The notes under the pieces are model-generated. The model was not told the origin of the DNA, did no database searches, and saw nothing but the letters and a program-made list of their open reading frames with translations. Below are positions 51,950 to 64,000 of a stretch of 64,000 bases of DNA, piece after piece. Each line of letters begins with the position of its first letter. Positions within the stretch are counted from its first letter, which is position 1. The stretch is taken from the NCBI RefSeq assembly GCF_000150275.1, contig NW_002060954.1, positions 1,702,074 through 1,766,073 on the forward strand, read 5' to 3'. The translations under genes were made by a program, and so were the position numbers. The stretch comes from Trichoplax adhaerens. Lineage: Eukaryota; Placozoa; Uniplacotomia; Trichoplacea; Trichoplacidae.

Positions 51950-52290
51950 GCGATAAGCACAGTATGAAGTAAGATTAACAGTGAATTAAGTTTTGTGCTG
52001 CAAACTAACTGCTATTCAGACATGTAGAATATGAGTGGCATCGACAATGAATTAGTGACTACAAATTACGTCGTAACTGCTATTCTCACCAAGCTGATCA
52101 TTTATTTCCCAAACGCACTAAATAAGTAGGATCGATGTTGAATTAAGTACTACAAATTGCGTTGCAAGTACTGTACTATTCTCGCTAAACTGGCCGTTCG
52201 TTCTTGACAGCGAATTATTTACTGCAAGTTTAACACTATAAATTACATCACAACTACTATTCTTACTAATATTATCACAGAGGCATTAAA
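51950..52290. repeat. Degenerate tandem repeat, unit about 90 bp
   Basis: Four units follow one another. Each carries a variant of GAATTAAGTACTACAAATTACGTCGTAACT followed by CTATTCTCACTAA: near 51981, 52046, 52139 and 52211. The outer units are most decayed. It lies between dispersed-repeat copies A and B. Confidence 0.7.
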
Positions 52291-52509
52291 GATCTTTTAA
52301 ATTTACAATTAAATTATACTGCAACTCATTCCAAAGAAGTATCAGCATATTTACAGCCCAAAAAACTAATATAAATCATGCTATAATTGACTCTACTTTG
52401 GCAAAAGCATTGAACAAATCTTATCATGATACTTACCCATGCTGAAGTTGTTTACTACTGATGCTGTTTTAGTTGTAAAATCATCAATACTGTATTAACA
52501 ACTTCAGAT

Positions 52510-52885
52510 TTGATGGACCAATCACACTGTCCTTGGCCATTTCGGTTGCTTTAGATCCACATCAAGTGAATAGCAACCGCATGATAAGTCTAGTAGTAAG
52601 TGGTCATAGGGCCAGCCGCTCCTGTTTCTTAGCACTCTTCACGAGAGACGGCGAAATCGCTGCAGAAGAGCTGTCCTATAACCGGTTGAAAGGTCGATGA
52701 TCTCCTCCATAGTGTAGCAACAGGCTCAATTCCACCCGCAATAAATACATCATTGATTGGAATTGAACATCTACCAATTGAAGGAAGCGTTTGCACGTAA
52801 TGCTACGGAATCGAAGATAGCACCCTTTTCCAATCGCTACAAGCGAGAGGAAAAGGAGCTTGATGAAGATGAGAATCAAGCATAA
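52510..52885 (-). repeat. Dispersed repeat, copy B (inverted)
   Basis: Reverse-complement copy of the element at 49442 and 53495. Read on the minus strand it begins around CATCTTCATCAAGCTCCTTTTCC. It then has GATTGGAAAAGGGTGCT, TTTCAACCGGTTATAGGA, GCAGCGATTTCGCCGTC, GTGCTAAGAAACAGGAGC and CAGTGTGATTGGTCC. It carries several small indels relative to copies A and C. Confidence 0.75.
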
Positions 52886-53494
52886 TCATCACCGCAATAG
52901 CTTTCAAGCAAGGATCTTACATTTGCTTTTATACGAGTACCGATTCGGTCTACTACAATTGTTGAGGTCACATCTGCCTATGATTGATCCTTTGCTATTA
53001 TCAGGTCTTTGATTATGTTTATGTTTGTGCAGTACTGTATAATACGATTATCCTAGAGACCCTAGAGAGAAAGAGACCAGACAAGTCTTTGTTTAAAAAG
53101 TTTCCATAACTATTATAATTATAATTCATCGTATGTAAAACGTTCGAAAACGTTTCTACGACGTTGGCAGATTACTTACGGTGATATACTGATATTACAT
53201 GGCCGTTACCATGACAATCGACATTGGTACTACACGATAATAGGTAATCTTTCTAAAAATAGTTCCATATATTAGCTTGTCGAATACGATACAATGGATT
53301 TATACCACCGTTTAGGCAGTGTTTAGGTGGTTGGTTATTGGCATATAAGAGATCAGGTAGCGGACAATACGCTACAGTTGCAATGACATCATCGCCTAAA
53401 TTTTTCTAAAATTAGCCGAAAATCCTTTCCATCAATGGTTCGGTCGGCATTCAAGAAAGTATAAATGCAATCAAATTTTCTCGGTTGCTTTACA
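52886..53494. other. Spacer between repeat copies B and C
   Basis: About 600 bp, no gene recognised. It separates the inverted copy B from the direct copy C. Confidence 0.5.
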
Positions 53495-53880
53495 TAACGA
53501 TGATTGGACTAAGTCTTCGTCAAGCACCTTTTCCACCAGTTCAGTCTGAGTGGAAAAGAGTGCTTTCTTGGATTCCATGGGAACTCTCAATGTGCTTACT
53601 TCGCTTACTTCGAAATGACGATGGTTTTCTCTGACGAAGGGTGTATTGCTATCAGTAAGAACTTGCCTGTTAATACACTCTGGAGTCGATCAAAGTCTTT
53701 TCATCCGGTCGAAAGAACCTGCTCCACAGCGATTTCGCCGTCACTCTATGTGGGTGCTAAGAAATAGGAGCAGTTATTCTGGAGACCACTCGCTACTATA
53801 TCTTTCACTTCGTTGCTATCCTAAATGTAATATCATTTTAGAGCAATGAAATTGAAAGGTGATAGTCAGTGATTGGTCAC
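53495..53880 (+). repeat. Dispersed repeat, copy C
   Basis: Third copy, same orientation as copy A. Best-preserved blocks: CACCTTTTCCACCAGTT, GAGTGGAAAAGAGTGCT, TCTTGGATTCC, CCACAGCGATTTCGCCGTC, GTGCTAAGAAATAGGAGCAG, GACCACTCGCTACTAT and GATAGTCAGTGATTGGTC. A 67-codon frame inside it (including QRFRRHS and VLRNRSSY) is interrupted in the other copies. Confidence 0.75.
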
Positions 53881-55649
53881 TAAAACGGACAGTTGAACGA
53901 TGATAAAGTAGGTAAGGTATTGTCTAAATTATAGGAAGTTGAGTTTTTGGTTAAAAAATTACTTCACTATTGCTAGGATCGATGCCATAGCATTAAAGTA
54001 ATGCACTAAGTTATAGCTATATAAGAATTCTAGAATTCTCGCATTGCATCTAATACTACAGCCACAAGACATTTGTCCTCGTCTCTAATACCAAAGTAAA
54101 AAGTGTTCTGTCATCTTTATACATATTCGTTATATTTAATAAATTGTTATATAACACCTCAATTGCTAGTATCCTACTTTTGACGTTACAATGTAGCTTA
54201 TTCATAGTATTACTGACTATTCTCAATCATAGAGCATCTTCTCCTACTATGATTTCCAACTCTTAAAAGTAATTTAAGCTCTTTAAATTAGGAATGAAAG
54301 TAACTTCGATATTTTCAGTTTTATTTTTGTATCTGCATACTGTATAGGTAGTATTTATTAATAACTTTACAAATTATCGAGGTATCTCAATGTATAAATT
54401 ACCGTTGCTTGTCTCTTGAAGAACAATAAAGTATTTGAAAAAAATTTTTATTATCACTGTTTCATTAATTGAATTGCTTTTAAATATTTGACGTGACATA
54501 AATAAAAGTAGCAAACTGTAGTAGAGTTTAGAGCTACGTAGATAGGTAAAATGATGTATGCTACTACAGTCAAAAAACTCTTTGCAACTGAAACAAATTA
54601 TTGCAGTACTGCAAACTGAAATATTCTACTCGGTTAGAACATGTACTCACCACGAGCATATATTACGAGCATAGATTTCATTTCTACATACGAGTAAATT
54701 GCAAGGATAAATTTTAATGTATATTACCCATAGTATTACTATTCCAAACATGGTCCACTTGCTCTTATACATATTTAGGTTCAAGTTAAACTAGTAACCC
54801 TTTTAATTTTCAAAAGCTTAACACAAGAATACTAGTATTGGGTTATAATAGAAATGTATATTACTAAGCTATTTATGTAGAAAAATGCAAAATTTAGTTG
54901 GTATAGCAGATACTATTTGGAAGTATTAATCGACTGATAAATCAAAAGAGTAAGCTCATTCTATTAAAATAAGTTAGGCGTGCAGCTAATCGCATGCATA
55001 ATGAAAACTCATAGATATAGAGTATTCCTAATTTAGAGGGAATACATATCCTGCCGAAATAAAATTTGGTGAACACTTCGAGAGTTGCTTCCTCCTTCAG
55101 GGGTATCATATTCTAATCATAAAAAAATTAACTACATAGAAGAAAAATGTTTTAGACAAAACGTGCAAAAACTATTCTTTATTTACAATGCGTAAAATAC
55201 TGCTCAGTACGTAATTTGCGGCTTAGTGATAGGAATACATTTGAGTACGACCACATTTAACTCTCTATGCAAATGTAACCTTCAGAAATGAAATAGCTTC
55301 CTACTGCTAAAATAGTCCCCTTTGTATAAATTGGCTACAGACTACTATAACTGTACAAGGAGGTCGTTAACACAAATCTGTCGATTTCAATTAGAAAATT
55401 TAGTTCGCAAAGGTTTGACAAAATAGTTAACACTTGCCTACAAAGCTAACAGATAATTTGCAAATGAAATTCCATCGCTCTTTTTAAACTGTTTAACTAC
55501 TACTAATTAAATTACATTAAATGTGTAACGTATATTTATATGATATCTAGTCCTCTAATAATGGGTATCGATCCATCAAGATATCAAACATTACATGTGG
55601 ACGACTGTTTAAGATACGATTGTATGTACCATTGATAGTGGTCAACTTT
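53881..55649. other. Intergenic, 3' side of neutral ceramidase
   Basis: AT-rich sequence downstream of the minus-strand ceramidase gene. I see no gene or repeat of note. Confidence 0.5.
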
Positions 55650-58600
55650 TTAATTTGTCGTCACTTTAAAACTACTAGATGTTCCATGAAAAGGTTGTTT
55701 ATCGCCCAGTAGCCCTTTACTATGACCAAAATGTTGAATTCTATAGGTACCAGCCGGTGTATCTGGTGAGATAGTCCAAGTGATTTTGGCTGTACTTGAG
55801 GGATCAAGTATGAATGGCTTGTGCCAATAAAATCGTGTATCCCAATCACCATCAGTTAACCGCACATGCCACTTACCATGCTTGTCTTGCGTTTCAACCG
55901 TTAAGAATGTTCCTTCAGTCTTACAGTAGATAAAAAGATGATATCAGAAATTGCCTTCGCGAAGGTCATGTGCTTACTTATTAACGCTAACAATTAGAGA
56001 AGTTAGCAATTTAACTACTGGTGATTACCATTAAATTGTTTCTGGGATCAGCGGAATAAAATATTACTTCTACCGTTTCATTCTAAAAGTTCATTAACGA
56101 CAATATTAGCACATACCATGCAACTTTTATGAGTCGTAGCCTTTATAAATTTTTCTTATGCACATTTATTCAAGTTTAGTAACGTACTGTATAGCAATAA
56201 AAATTAAAAACTATACTGAGTAGATGTGATGTCTAATTCCCTCTGAAAACTTACAACTTTATACTTGGACTTAACATCTTGTTTTACTTGACCAAACTTT
56301 TTACCAATCGGGGCTGAATCAAATACAACACCAGGAACAAATGATAGCTGCTTTTTTAACAAATTTGGTGGAGTCGGTCCAGGCTTAACAGCTTTACCCT
56401 ACATCACCATGGTATATATTATGTTATGCTATCGAAATGCGAATTTAATTACAGTGATTTCAAGATTACTAACACAAAGCATACCTTAACTAAAGCTTGT
56501 GATAACTCAACAAACTTAGAGATATAAGCCTGCAAGGTATGAGGTCCATAAATTGTAGAAGCTCCTTCATAACGTTGTGCCTAATCATGAATTGCCAAAT
56601 ACAGAACGTAAGAATCATTTATTCATTGGCTAACAACGTGTTTATTTTTATAGACTCACATGATATTCCTCATACGTAGCGATGTAATCTGCATACGTGT
56701 TTGACAATCCAGCAATAACAACAGTGGTATCATTACCAAAGTGCGCGTCAACAACCTAGCAATAGCAAAAATTTCATTTAATGATAATATCTATTTAAAC
56801 ATATCAATTTATGTAGCTGTTAAACAGATCTGCTTACTTTATGAACAGCGTCTCTTACTCGTCGACCAGACATTGTGCTGCATTAAAAAATATTTTTTGA
56901 ATTATTACTGCTTGTTAGATAAAATGTCAAGCTATTTAAAAAGTTCCATAAAAATGTAGTATTAAATCATGATCATTGTATAACCCTTGCTACTTACGTA
57001 AATTCCCCTGGAACAGCTACAATAACAAAATTTCCGATTCTTAATACTTGTAAATCCACTATAAAAGGTTGCCATCGGTAGGGAAATTTAATCTAAAAAT
57101 GAAAAAAAATAAAATGAAGAAGCTTGTAAAAATCAATAGGGTATGGTGGTCCGTGGAACTTGTGTACCTCTCCTGTATCCAGTAAAATAGGTTTAGGATG
57201 TTGACACGCAATCTGTTCTTTAGATGGTTTTTCTAAAAACTTGACAATAAGGTTCCAAAATTCGTTTCCAGTTGTGCTGCCTAACCAATGATATTAGCGA
57301 CTGTTATTAATTGAAAATACTATATAGTCTTTCAATATTTAATAATAAAACTAGCCTTGTTGAAATCCAAACATTCCTGGTCCATCAGTTGTTCCAGCGG
57401 CAAAGCTAAAGCCCATAGCTGGTTTGCAAGTATGAACTTTGGTACCATTCTTTAAAGTTACCGCTACGTTAGTCATATCGACATACATGTGCCGGAAATC
57501 AACAGGCCCTGTTACTTTCTTCTTTGCACCGTCATACAATTCTTTTGCCTTGCTAAACTGATTGCGACCAATTATCTCGGTACTTTCAAACATATTTGCA
57601 CCAGGTCCTCTTCCAATACACTTTGTATCCTAAATTTACATAATAACTCCAGTTTTTAGTTCGAAGATAAATGAAGTCTCTATTCATACAAAGGCCGAAA
57701 TGAAATTATGGAATTATAGAATCTGAAATAATGTAAGCTAGCCATTGTTATTTCCAACAGATTTCTTGATATTATTACCGAAATAGGACTATTATCAGTT
57801 TCGTATTTAATAGAAATTATTTATACATTGCTATTGACTCATGCATCAATTTAACCAAACTTACATCGCCATTGCAGGTACTGTGATTTTTATTGCAGGG
57901 TTTACCGGAATCGATGCAGAAAGGACCGCGAGTATTGGGAGATACATCACCCTCGTTGCTTTGGGCAAACGCGGCAACAAAAGATCCCTATAGAAATACA
58001 TAGTGTATGCTAAACATTTAATATACTGTACTGTATTAGCTATACTTAAGGCATGATCATATATATTGCACTTGCAACTGCAAATAATATTGATTAGTAG
58101 GCAAAGCCGTTAAGACATCAAGAAATTGATTTATAGGCGCTCGTCTGTATAATTCGTTGTACTGTATTATCTAATAAATATTAGGCAGCATCCTATCGTA
58201 CAGTATCAGTAACGCAAACTTTCAATCTTACAAAACTTACTTTCCCGGGGAGAGTACTTTTTCCATTCATTTCCTTTTCAAATAAATAGGAGGCATAACC
58301 TTTATTGTCACCGCTGACTAATTCGTTTGTATTATTCATACTAGTTCCATGAACTGCAAACCAATTAACCATACCAATACCATGGCCTTTAGCATCGGCC
58401 ATCTTTAGCAAGACCATTTCCTTATCAACGTCATACTTGTATCTATTATAAATAATTATTACCGAATTACTACTTAAGTGTCAAGGGATAAGAAATCTTA
58501 AACATCATCTTTAAGTAATGAATTATAATCATTACGTAATAGAATTCTAACAGTCTCTTATAAAATAGCCTATTCGTGAAGCCGAAAAAATAATTTATTG

Positions 58601-60106
58601 CAAAGGTGCATCAATGGTATAGAATTCACAGCTAAAAAGTCTTACTTTGCTCTTTCCTTTGGAGGATTAAATAGATAGGCAGATGGACTTCTATTAATGT
58701 TACTATTCAATAGTTGTCCCTGATTGACGAAGATATTGCCAGGCTTTATATCAGCATGTGCCTTAGCAATACTTTCAACAATTCCATCGACGTAAGCAAA
58801 GAGTGTTTGATTAATAAAACCTAATGAGGTAATGTCAAATAAAACATATTGGAGGAAACCACCGGGACCAGAATGGGTATGGATGCCGCTAATACAAACG
58901 TTCTCCTCGGTATACAATTTACCGAAGCGAGCTTTAAGCTTCTTAACTACCTATATGATATTAAAGTTAACAAAATGACGAAGCTGTTACGTTTAACAAA
59001 TGTATAATAATAATATCGATTATACAGTATTGCAAAAATATCATGCAGTTATTATATGAATGTTTTATTGATTCTTCTCGCGAAGGCTTTCATCGCAACA
59101 ACTGCTTCTACTTTTACCATGCTTAATAATTTAACTTAATCTACTTCCAGATAATGAAAATATTATCGTTCTGTGTTAGAGATATGCAAAACTAATAACT
59201 ATATTATCAGTAGCAATAAATTTATAATCCATCAGCGTATAATGATTATAGTTGCTTACCTCTAGCTTAACAATTTGATCCACCATACAAGCGTCAATGC
59301 TAACAAATACTATTCTACTTTTATTTTGCTTGTCATGTATAATAAAAGCTCGGCTGCGTTGACGGAAATGTATACCCTTAGCAGTTTGGGAAGGGTTAGC
59401 ATAACCCATCTGTTGAAACAATATATGAGTATTGAATTAGATTCACTTGATATTCGAAAAGTAGCATCAGTAATATAACTAACGAAATAAATATCATTAT
59501 CAAGGTACTTTAGATAAGATCTATAAGTAGTGATAGAATATAAGGTAAAAAATGATGAATGCAGAATTTGAATAAGGATAGAATTCAATGATTTGTTTGT
59601 GTGCTGCTTAATAATGTCTAACCTATAGTAGATAGTGACGAGCAGAAGGTATCAGGATACAAACCGTATCAATAATTAAGCAGTATCGCACCGTACAGTC
59701 TACATTAAAATCAAGTTTTACGTCCCTTTAGCAAATCCTAATGATTGAAACATATACTTGTTCACATCTGTACTTTAATGAATGGAATTAATCAAATTTA
59801 AATCAATCGGTCGTTATCACTTGTTATAGCTTCAATAGGATATTATATACTGTATCGTATCCATTTTCCGTTGCTCGTCACCATCAAGAATTCAGATATT
59901 ACGTATGGTGTTATCCTTCTTAAGTGCATAATAATCACAAGAGTAATCTATCCAATTAATTTAATCTATTTTACCATATTAACATCAGCAGCAGGACCAG
60001 TAATATCATGGATGCCACTTCCAATAAAATATTCTGTGGATTCGCCTCGGATAAGACCGAGGATCGATATAAAAACTAGAAATGAACAAGCCAACACAGT
60101 CTTCAT
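55650..60106 (-). CDS. ASAH2: Neutral ceramidase
   Basis: Secreted or surface zinc amidase that splits ceramide into sphingosine and fatty acid. Thirteen exons in transcript order: 60106-59975, 59409-59260, 58950-58646, 58442-58241, 57987-57865, 57629-57356, 57280-57168, 57092-56998, 56877-56838, 56755-56660, 56580-56485, 56398-56255, 55919-55650; 679 codons plus stop, in the usual animal range. Exon 1 gives a signal peptide (CSFLVFISILGLIRG) and the family opening GSGIHDITGPAADVNMMGYA. Catalytic parts present: zinc ligand region GIHTHSGPGG (H118/H120), WFAVHGTSMNN (H227), nucleophile Ser279 in NEGDVSPN, PGEFTTMSGRR (Glu463), and YEGASTIYGPHT with the tyrosine ligand. The C-terminal immunoglobulin-like domain ends GTSSSFKVTTN. 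Intron 6 starts with GC (CAAG|GCTAGT), the only donor that joins the phases. No mucin-like box typical of vertebrate ASAH2 is evident after the signal peptide, so secretion is likely. Confidence 0.95.
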
Positions 60107-60274
60107 CTTGCCAACGATCGTTCGTTTCCACTTTCACGATCTGCAGGAAATGTTATATTACATAATCTGCATCAACAGTATATGGGGTGACGTCTGACGT
60201 CACGATACAACAACTGACGCTACCACCAAATGAGCTGATGAACCAGTGACTCAAGAACGTGAACAAACTGCACA

Positions 60275-60540
60275 GTACAGTAGAGACCCTACAGTATACT
60301 GTACTGTACATCCAGCCGATCAAGCCATCGAACATCGACAATCGAGTGATGTAAGCGGACTGACGGATCTTGGATGTTAGTCTCGTGATAGTCAGGCCTA
60401 TATTATTATTATTTATATATATATTTATATTATTTATAATTATTGTAGTAACATACAGTACAGTACAGTACAGTACTGTACAGTACTGTACTGTATACTG
60501 TATAGTGTACTGTAATCCTTATTACAATGTACAGTACTGT
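60275..60540. repeat. GTAC-palindrome tract upstream of ceramidase
   Basis: TACAGTA / GTACTGTAC units at 60275-60310 and 60457-60540, divided by an A/T-only stretch. The motif and its self-complementary arrangement match the tract at 43640-44015. It starts about 170 bp upstream of the ceramidase start codon. Confidence 0.8.
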
Positions 60541-62007
60541 AGAAAAACGCCAGAATTTATAGAAGTATTTTTGACTTTAAGTGCCAATATTAGTAGCTCG
60601 AACACATTTTATGTAAATTTAAATTACATATTCGCATAAAGCGTTTTATTTCCAATCTAATGATTCCAAATTTGTCTAATAACGACTTAAAATTATAATT
60701 TCGTATAGTTTCAATCACGGGGAAAGACTTATGAGACCCCCTCTGTACATGGTACTCACAGCATAAGAGGTACCACTGTATTGGAATATCGGGGATTACA
60801 ATATTAAACTAAAGAGAAATGGGAGAAACTCTCTTTTCTCTATGGTAGTCTCTGAGAAAGCTGTACTTACTCCACGATACCAATCGAGACCGTATAAAGT
60901 ACAGTATATATATATATATATGTATCTATTTATTAAAGCATTAGGTACCGCTATACCGTAGATGATAGCGGCGGATTTGTGCTAGTCATTTATAAATTAA
61001 CTCACTACTAGTCGGGGATTCTAGGTGACGCCTAGTTAGTTATCAATATTAAAAATGTAAACTCAAATCGAAGTTCAGATTTAGAAACAGTAGCATAATC
61101 TGGTAATATGCTATAATTCTACAGTATGACACAATTATAGTAGGCCATTTCCAATCGCTACGCCACGGCCTCCCTTAAAACTCCTGCCTTCCGATTGTAT
61201 CGTAGTTTCTGCATCGATGGTCAAGTCACTCGCCATAGCATAGTTGCAAGGTATCGGGTACCGAGTGCGCAATGGATACTGCTGAAATTGCAATCGCGAC
61301 TACTGCACATTTCTTTAGTAGTTCCTGACTTTATCAAGGTCAAAAAGTGCTCAAATTTGACGATTTTAGCTGTAAGGCTTAAATACCTTTTAACCTAAAT
61401 ACTCCACACTCTTGCACTGTACTAATCATTTTTCATAATGAGCCAACATAGTATCTGCATTGAATAATAATAATAATAATGAAATGGCATACCTATCATA
61501 CTGCAATAGCATGCTGAAGGAATTCGTCGTCGTTATTGGAATCAGTTAATAATAATAAATTGTAAAGTATCTAGGACACTGGCACATTTCATATCCAATA
61601 GAACCATTTAGAAGTGTGTGAAAGTAATTGCAGCTGTTAATTTATAAATTGCAATAGTGTTTGCTTGCATCTGCACTTCATGTCTTAATAGAATAAGATT
61701 TTTTCTGCTCCAATGGCATAGAAAAAGTAAGATGTTGACAATATACGTTGTTAATCAATTCTTTCGACTTGAATTGATAATAAATTAACAGCATGAGAAT
61801 CATTAAGATATTGCCACGATACTACTTTGGCGACAGGTTAACTCATCATCATGCACTTCCTCTTCCTCTATTACTATAAATTGCCAAATGTTCAAATAAC
61901 GCCATCGACGCAATTTCATCTCAGGATTAAGGCGTGATTAAGTCAACATAATTAAATATTTAAAATAGCTCATCTTTAATTAGATACCAGCTACATCTGC
62001 TGGTTAT

Positions 62008-62031
62008 ACAGTACTGTACAGTGCGGTACTA
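62008..62031. repeat. Short GTAC-palindrome upstream of GGCX
   Basis: ATACAGTACTGTACAGTGCGG, a short version of the same palindromic motif, lies about 460 bp upstream of the GGCX start codon. Confidence 0.5.
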
Positions 62032-62491
62032 GGCGAACTCAACGCCAGTTACAGTAATAAAGTGCGGATGTGTACAGGAGTATTCTGTTAAGAATGTTGT
62101 AGTACGTAAAATCGTCGATACATATTATTAAATAGTAATTAATACGAAGGCGAGTCAATATTATAATAAAAGATATACAATAAAGCCGTAGGCACAAGCT
62201 AAAATCTCAACATAAATGTCTGTACCGTTAAACAAACTATTCTATACGTATATGTCGGATACGTGTATGCTAAAATAGTTGGTCATTTATATGTGCCTGT
62301 TTAAATACACTACAAAGTATCGTATTGAAATACAGTATTAGCACCGGTACTTGAGAAGAAGACAATTTTATTCAATATCGACTTGAAACAGAAGAAATAT
62401 TGATTATATTACTGTATATCTGGATAGATTCTTTCCACCAGGAGGAGTTGCAAGGCTATAAATTAGTTTTTCTATTTCAAGCTGAAGTAAG

Positions 62492-64000
62492 ATGACCATA
62501 TCTCCATTATCGCAACAAGGTAATGCGCGTGTACTGTAGAATTATTTTTTTAATAATTATAATCGCACACATTAGGATAAAGATAGTATAGTAAAGCGCT
62601 GAATTTTATTATCGGCGTGTCTTAGGCCGATTTTTAATTACTCCAATATTGTTTTAAGGGATGAAAGAAACGTCAAAAAATCAACCATCAGAGGATCTAA
62701 AATCCGTAAAACGTCTTCACCGACATGATAAAAGCATTATGCAATCCATACTGAAATTTCTGTATCAGCCGATCGATCCGTCATCTCTTGGTATTACAAG
62801 GGTTTTATTCGGTGAGAACTATCTACTGCACTTGACACGGTATTACTTAAATGGGTGTTCAATCTGTTTAAGTATGCTGCAGAAATTAAATCTTATTTAA
62901 AGCCTAGCTTTTAAATTAACTGTAAAATGCTATCTAGGCTTTTTGATGATCTTTGATATTACACAAGAACGTGGCATGGTTTACATCAACTTAAGATGGG
63001 GTGATCCGAAAGCCTGCGAATTTCCTTTACTAAGCAATTTACCAATCTTATCTGCTGACTGGATGCATATTTTGTATTTGTCGATGATTGCTGCTGCTAT
63101 CGGTATATGTATCGGATTTTACTATCGTATCGCTAGTATCTGGCTTGCACTAGGCCATTGGTACCTTATCTTGATAGATAAAACTGCTTGGAATAATCAT
63201 ACATATCTTTTCGGCCTTTTTACAATCTTCTTTTCAGTTACGAATGCTAATCGATGGTGGTAAGTTGCCATATTTATTGATATTGAAGTATAGTTGTGAC
63301 AAAAGAGAAATCACCACGATCACTTTAAAAGTGTGATATACGTATCGATGTAGATATCTCTTCTACATGGCTATTATGCTTCTTTTATCTACTACAATTT
63401 TAAGTTTACTAATTATATATAATTAATTAAACCCTATAATTTGAACAAAATCAAGGTCTGTTGATGGAGTCTTAAATCAAAAAATTAATAATGTTCATAT
63501 TCCACGTTGGAACTTAGCGCTGTTTCAGTTTCAGGTAAATACAACTACAAAATAAATTAAGTATGTGGTACCTTATCATCGGATGACTTACTGTAAATAT
63601 TTATACTTCGAAACAGATTTTCTTGGTATATTTCTTAGCTGGCGTGAAGAAACTTAATTCTGACTGGATTACGGGTAGTTCAGTTACGACGGTTGGCAGT
63701 CATTGGGTTTTTGCCCCTTTGCGTTTATTATTAACTACCCAACAAATAAGCCAATATGTTTTGCATTATGGTGGATTAATCTTCGATTTAATTGAAGGAT
63801 ACTTACTCTTTTTCAACATTACTCGACCCTTAGGAATTGCATTGGGCATTTACTTTCATATTTGTAATTCGCAGATTTTCACCATAGGAATTTTCCCTTA
63901 TGCTATGTTAGCCACTCTTCACATCTTTTGTAATCCTGATTGGCCAAAAAAAGTTATCATGAGGCTGTCACCTCGATGGAGAAAATATTTCTTGCTCGAT
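62492..64000 (+). CDS. GGCX: Vitamin K-dependent gamma-glutamyl carboxylase, 5' part
   Basis: Integral ER membrane enzyme that converts glutamate to gamma-carboxyglutamate in secreted proteins while oxidising vitamin K hydroquinone. Exons visible: 62492-62519, 62659-62811, 62938-63259, 63456-63534, 63617 to the window end; 322 codons read so far. Family landmarks: PIDPSSLGITRVLFG, FDITQERGM, PLLSNLPILSADWMH, then DKTAWNNHTYLFG. The last contains K142, matching the catalytic-base lysine (K218 in human, recalled). WSVDGVLN follows, then FLAGVKKLNSDW, GSHWVFAPLRLLL and FHICNSQIFTIGIFPY. Several membrane helices are apparent. The short first exon ending CAACAAG|GTAATG is the least certain piece. 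The gene continues past 64000. Confidence 0.93.

Larger units (their letters stand above)
60107..62491. other. Divergent intergenic region, ceramidase to GGCX
   Basis: About 2.4 kb between two diverging genes, so it should hold both promoters. It contains GTAC-palindrome tracts (listed separately) and a TA-dinucleotide run near 60905-60921. A GC-richer stretch at 61141-61380 has a 67-codon open frame, but I recognise no gene in it. Confidence 0.5.

Noticed and set aside
53646-53849. Coding possibility of the dispersed repeat (QRFRRHS, VLRNRSSY)
   Set aside because: The same frame is interrupted in copies A and B, so it is not a shared coding sequence.
59310-59588. 92-codon minus-strand frame overlapping ceramidase exon 2
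   Set aside because: It is an out-of-frame shadow of the exon 59260-59409, whose true frame matches neutral ceramidase.
60905-60921. TA dinucleotide run
   Set aside because: Simple sequence, common in AT-rich genomes; no sign of function.
1-64000. CRISPR arrays, rRNA, recognisable tRNA or snRNA genes, prokaryotic operons
   Set aside because: No regular repeat-spacer arrays, no cloverleaf or conserved snRNA or rRNA motifs seen on either strand. Spliced genes rule out a prokaryotic window.

Overview
The window looks like nuclear DNA of an early-branching animal. It is AT-rich, gene-dense and intron-rich, with short GT-AG introns, and its genes are clearly metazoan: dynactin p62, collagen-type prolyl 4-hydroxylase alpha subunits, TAF1A, neutral ceramidase and vitamin K-dependent gamma-carboxylase. 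A placozoan (Trichoplax-like) is my best guess, but the genus is inference. All gene models were spliced by hand from reading frame, splice-site dinucleotides and remembered family sequence. No search was run.

Layout. 1-2202: mostly noncoding, with a local ~235-bp tandem duplication and two possible orphan exons. 2203-6379 (+): DCTN4, 16 exons, with a decayed tandem repeat filling intron 1. 7692-37389 (+): four complete head-to-tail paralogues of the prolyl 4-hydroxylase alpha subunit (P4HA copies 1-4), each 12-13 exons, with almost identical intron positions and phases. 38344-41575 (-): HGSNAT-like lysosomal transmembrane N-acetyltransferase, 10 exons, tail-to-tail with the array. About 44671-48074 (+): TAF1A, a subunit of the RNA polymerase I factor SL1; its 5' end is unresolved. 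48075-55649: 7.5 kb without a recognisable gene but with three copies of a dispersed ~400-bp repeat and a ~100-bp-unit tandem array. 55650-60106 (-): neutral ceramidase, 13 exons. 62492-64000 (+): 5' part of gamma-glutamyl carboxylase, running off the end.

Functionally, the P4HA, GGCX, ceramidase and HGSNAT proteins act in or through the secretory and endolysosomal system. DCTN4 and TAF1A are cytoskeletal and nuclear housekeeping proteins. Nothing indicates co-regulation beyond the tandem P4HA array. The most notable points are the four-gene P4HA array with a clean intron loss in copy 3, a problematic 5' end in copy 3, two apparent GC-AG introns, replacement of the expected catalytic histidine in the HGSNAT homologue, and palindromic TACAGTACTGTA tracts upstream of three genes.
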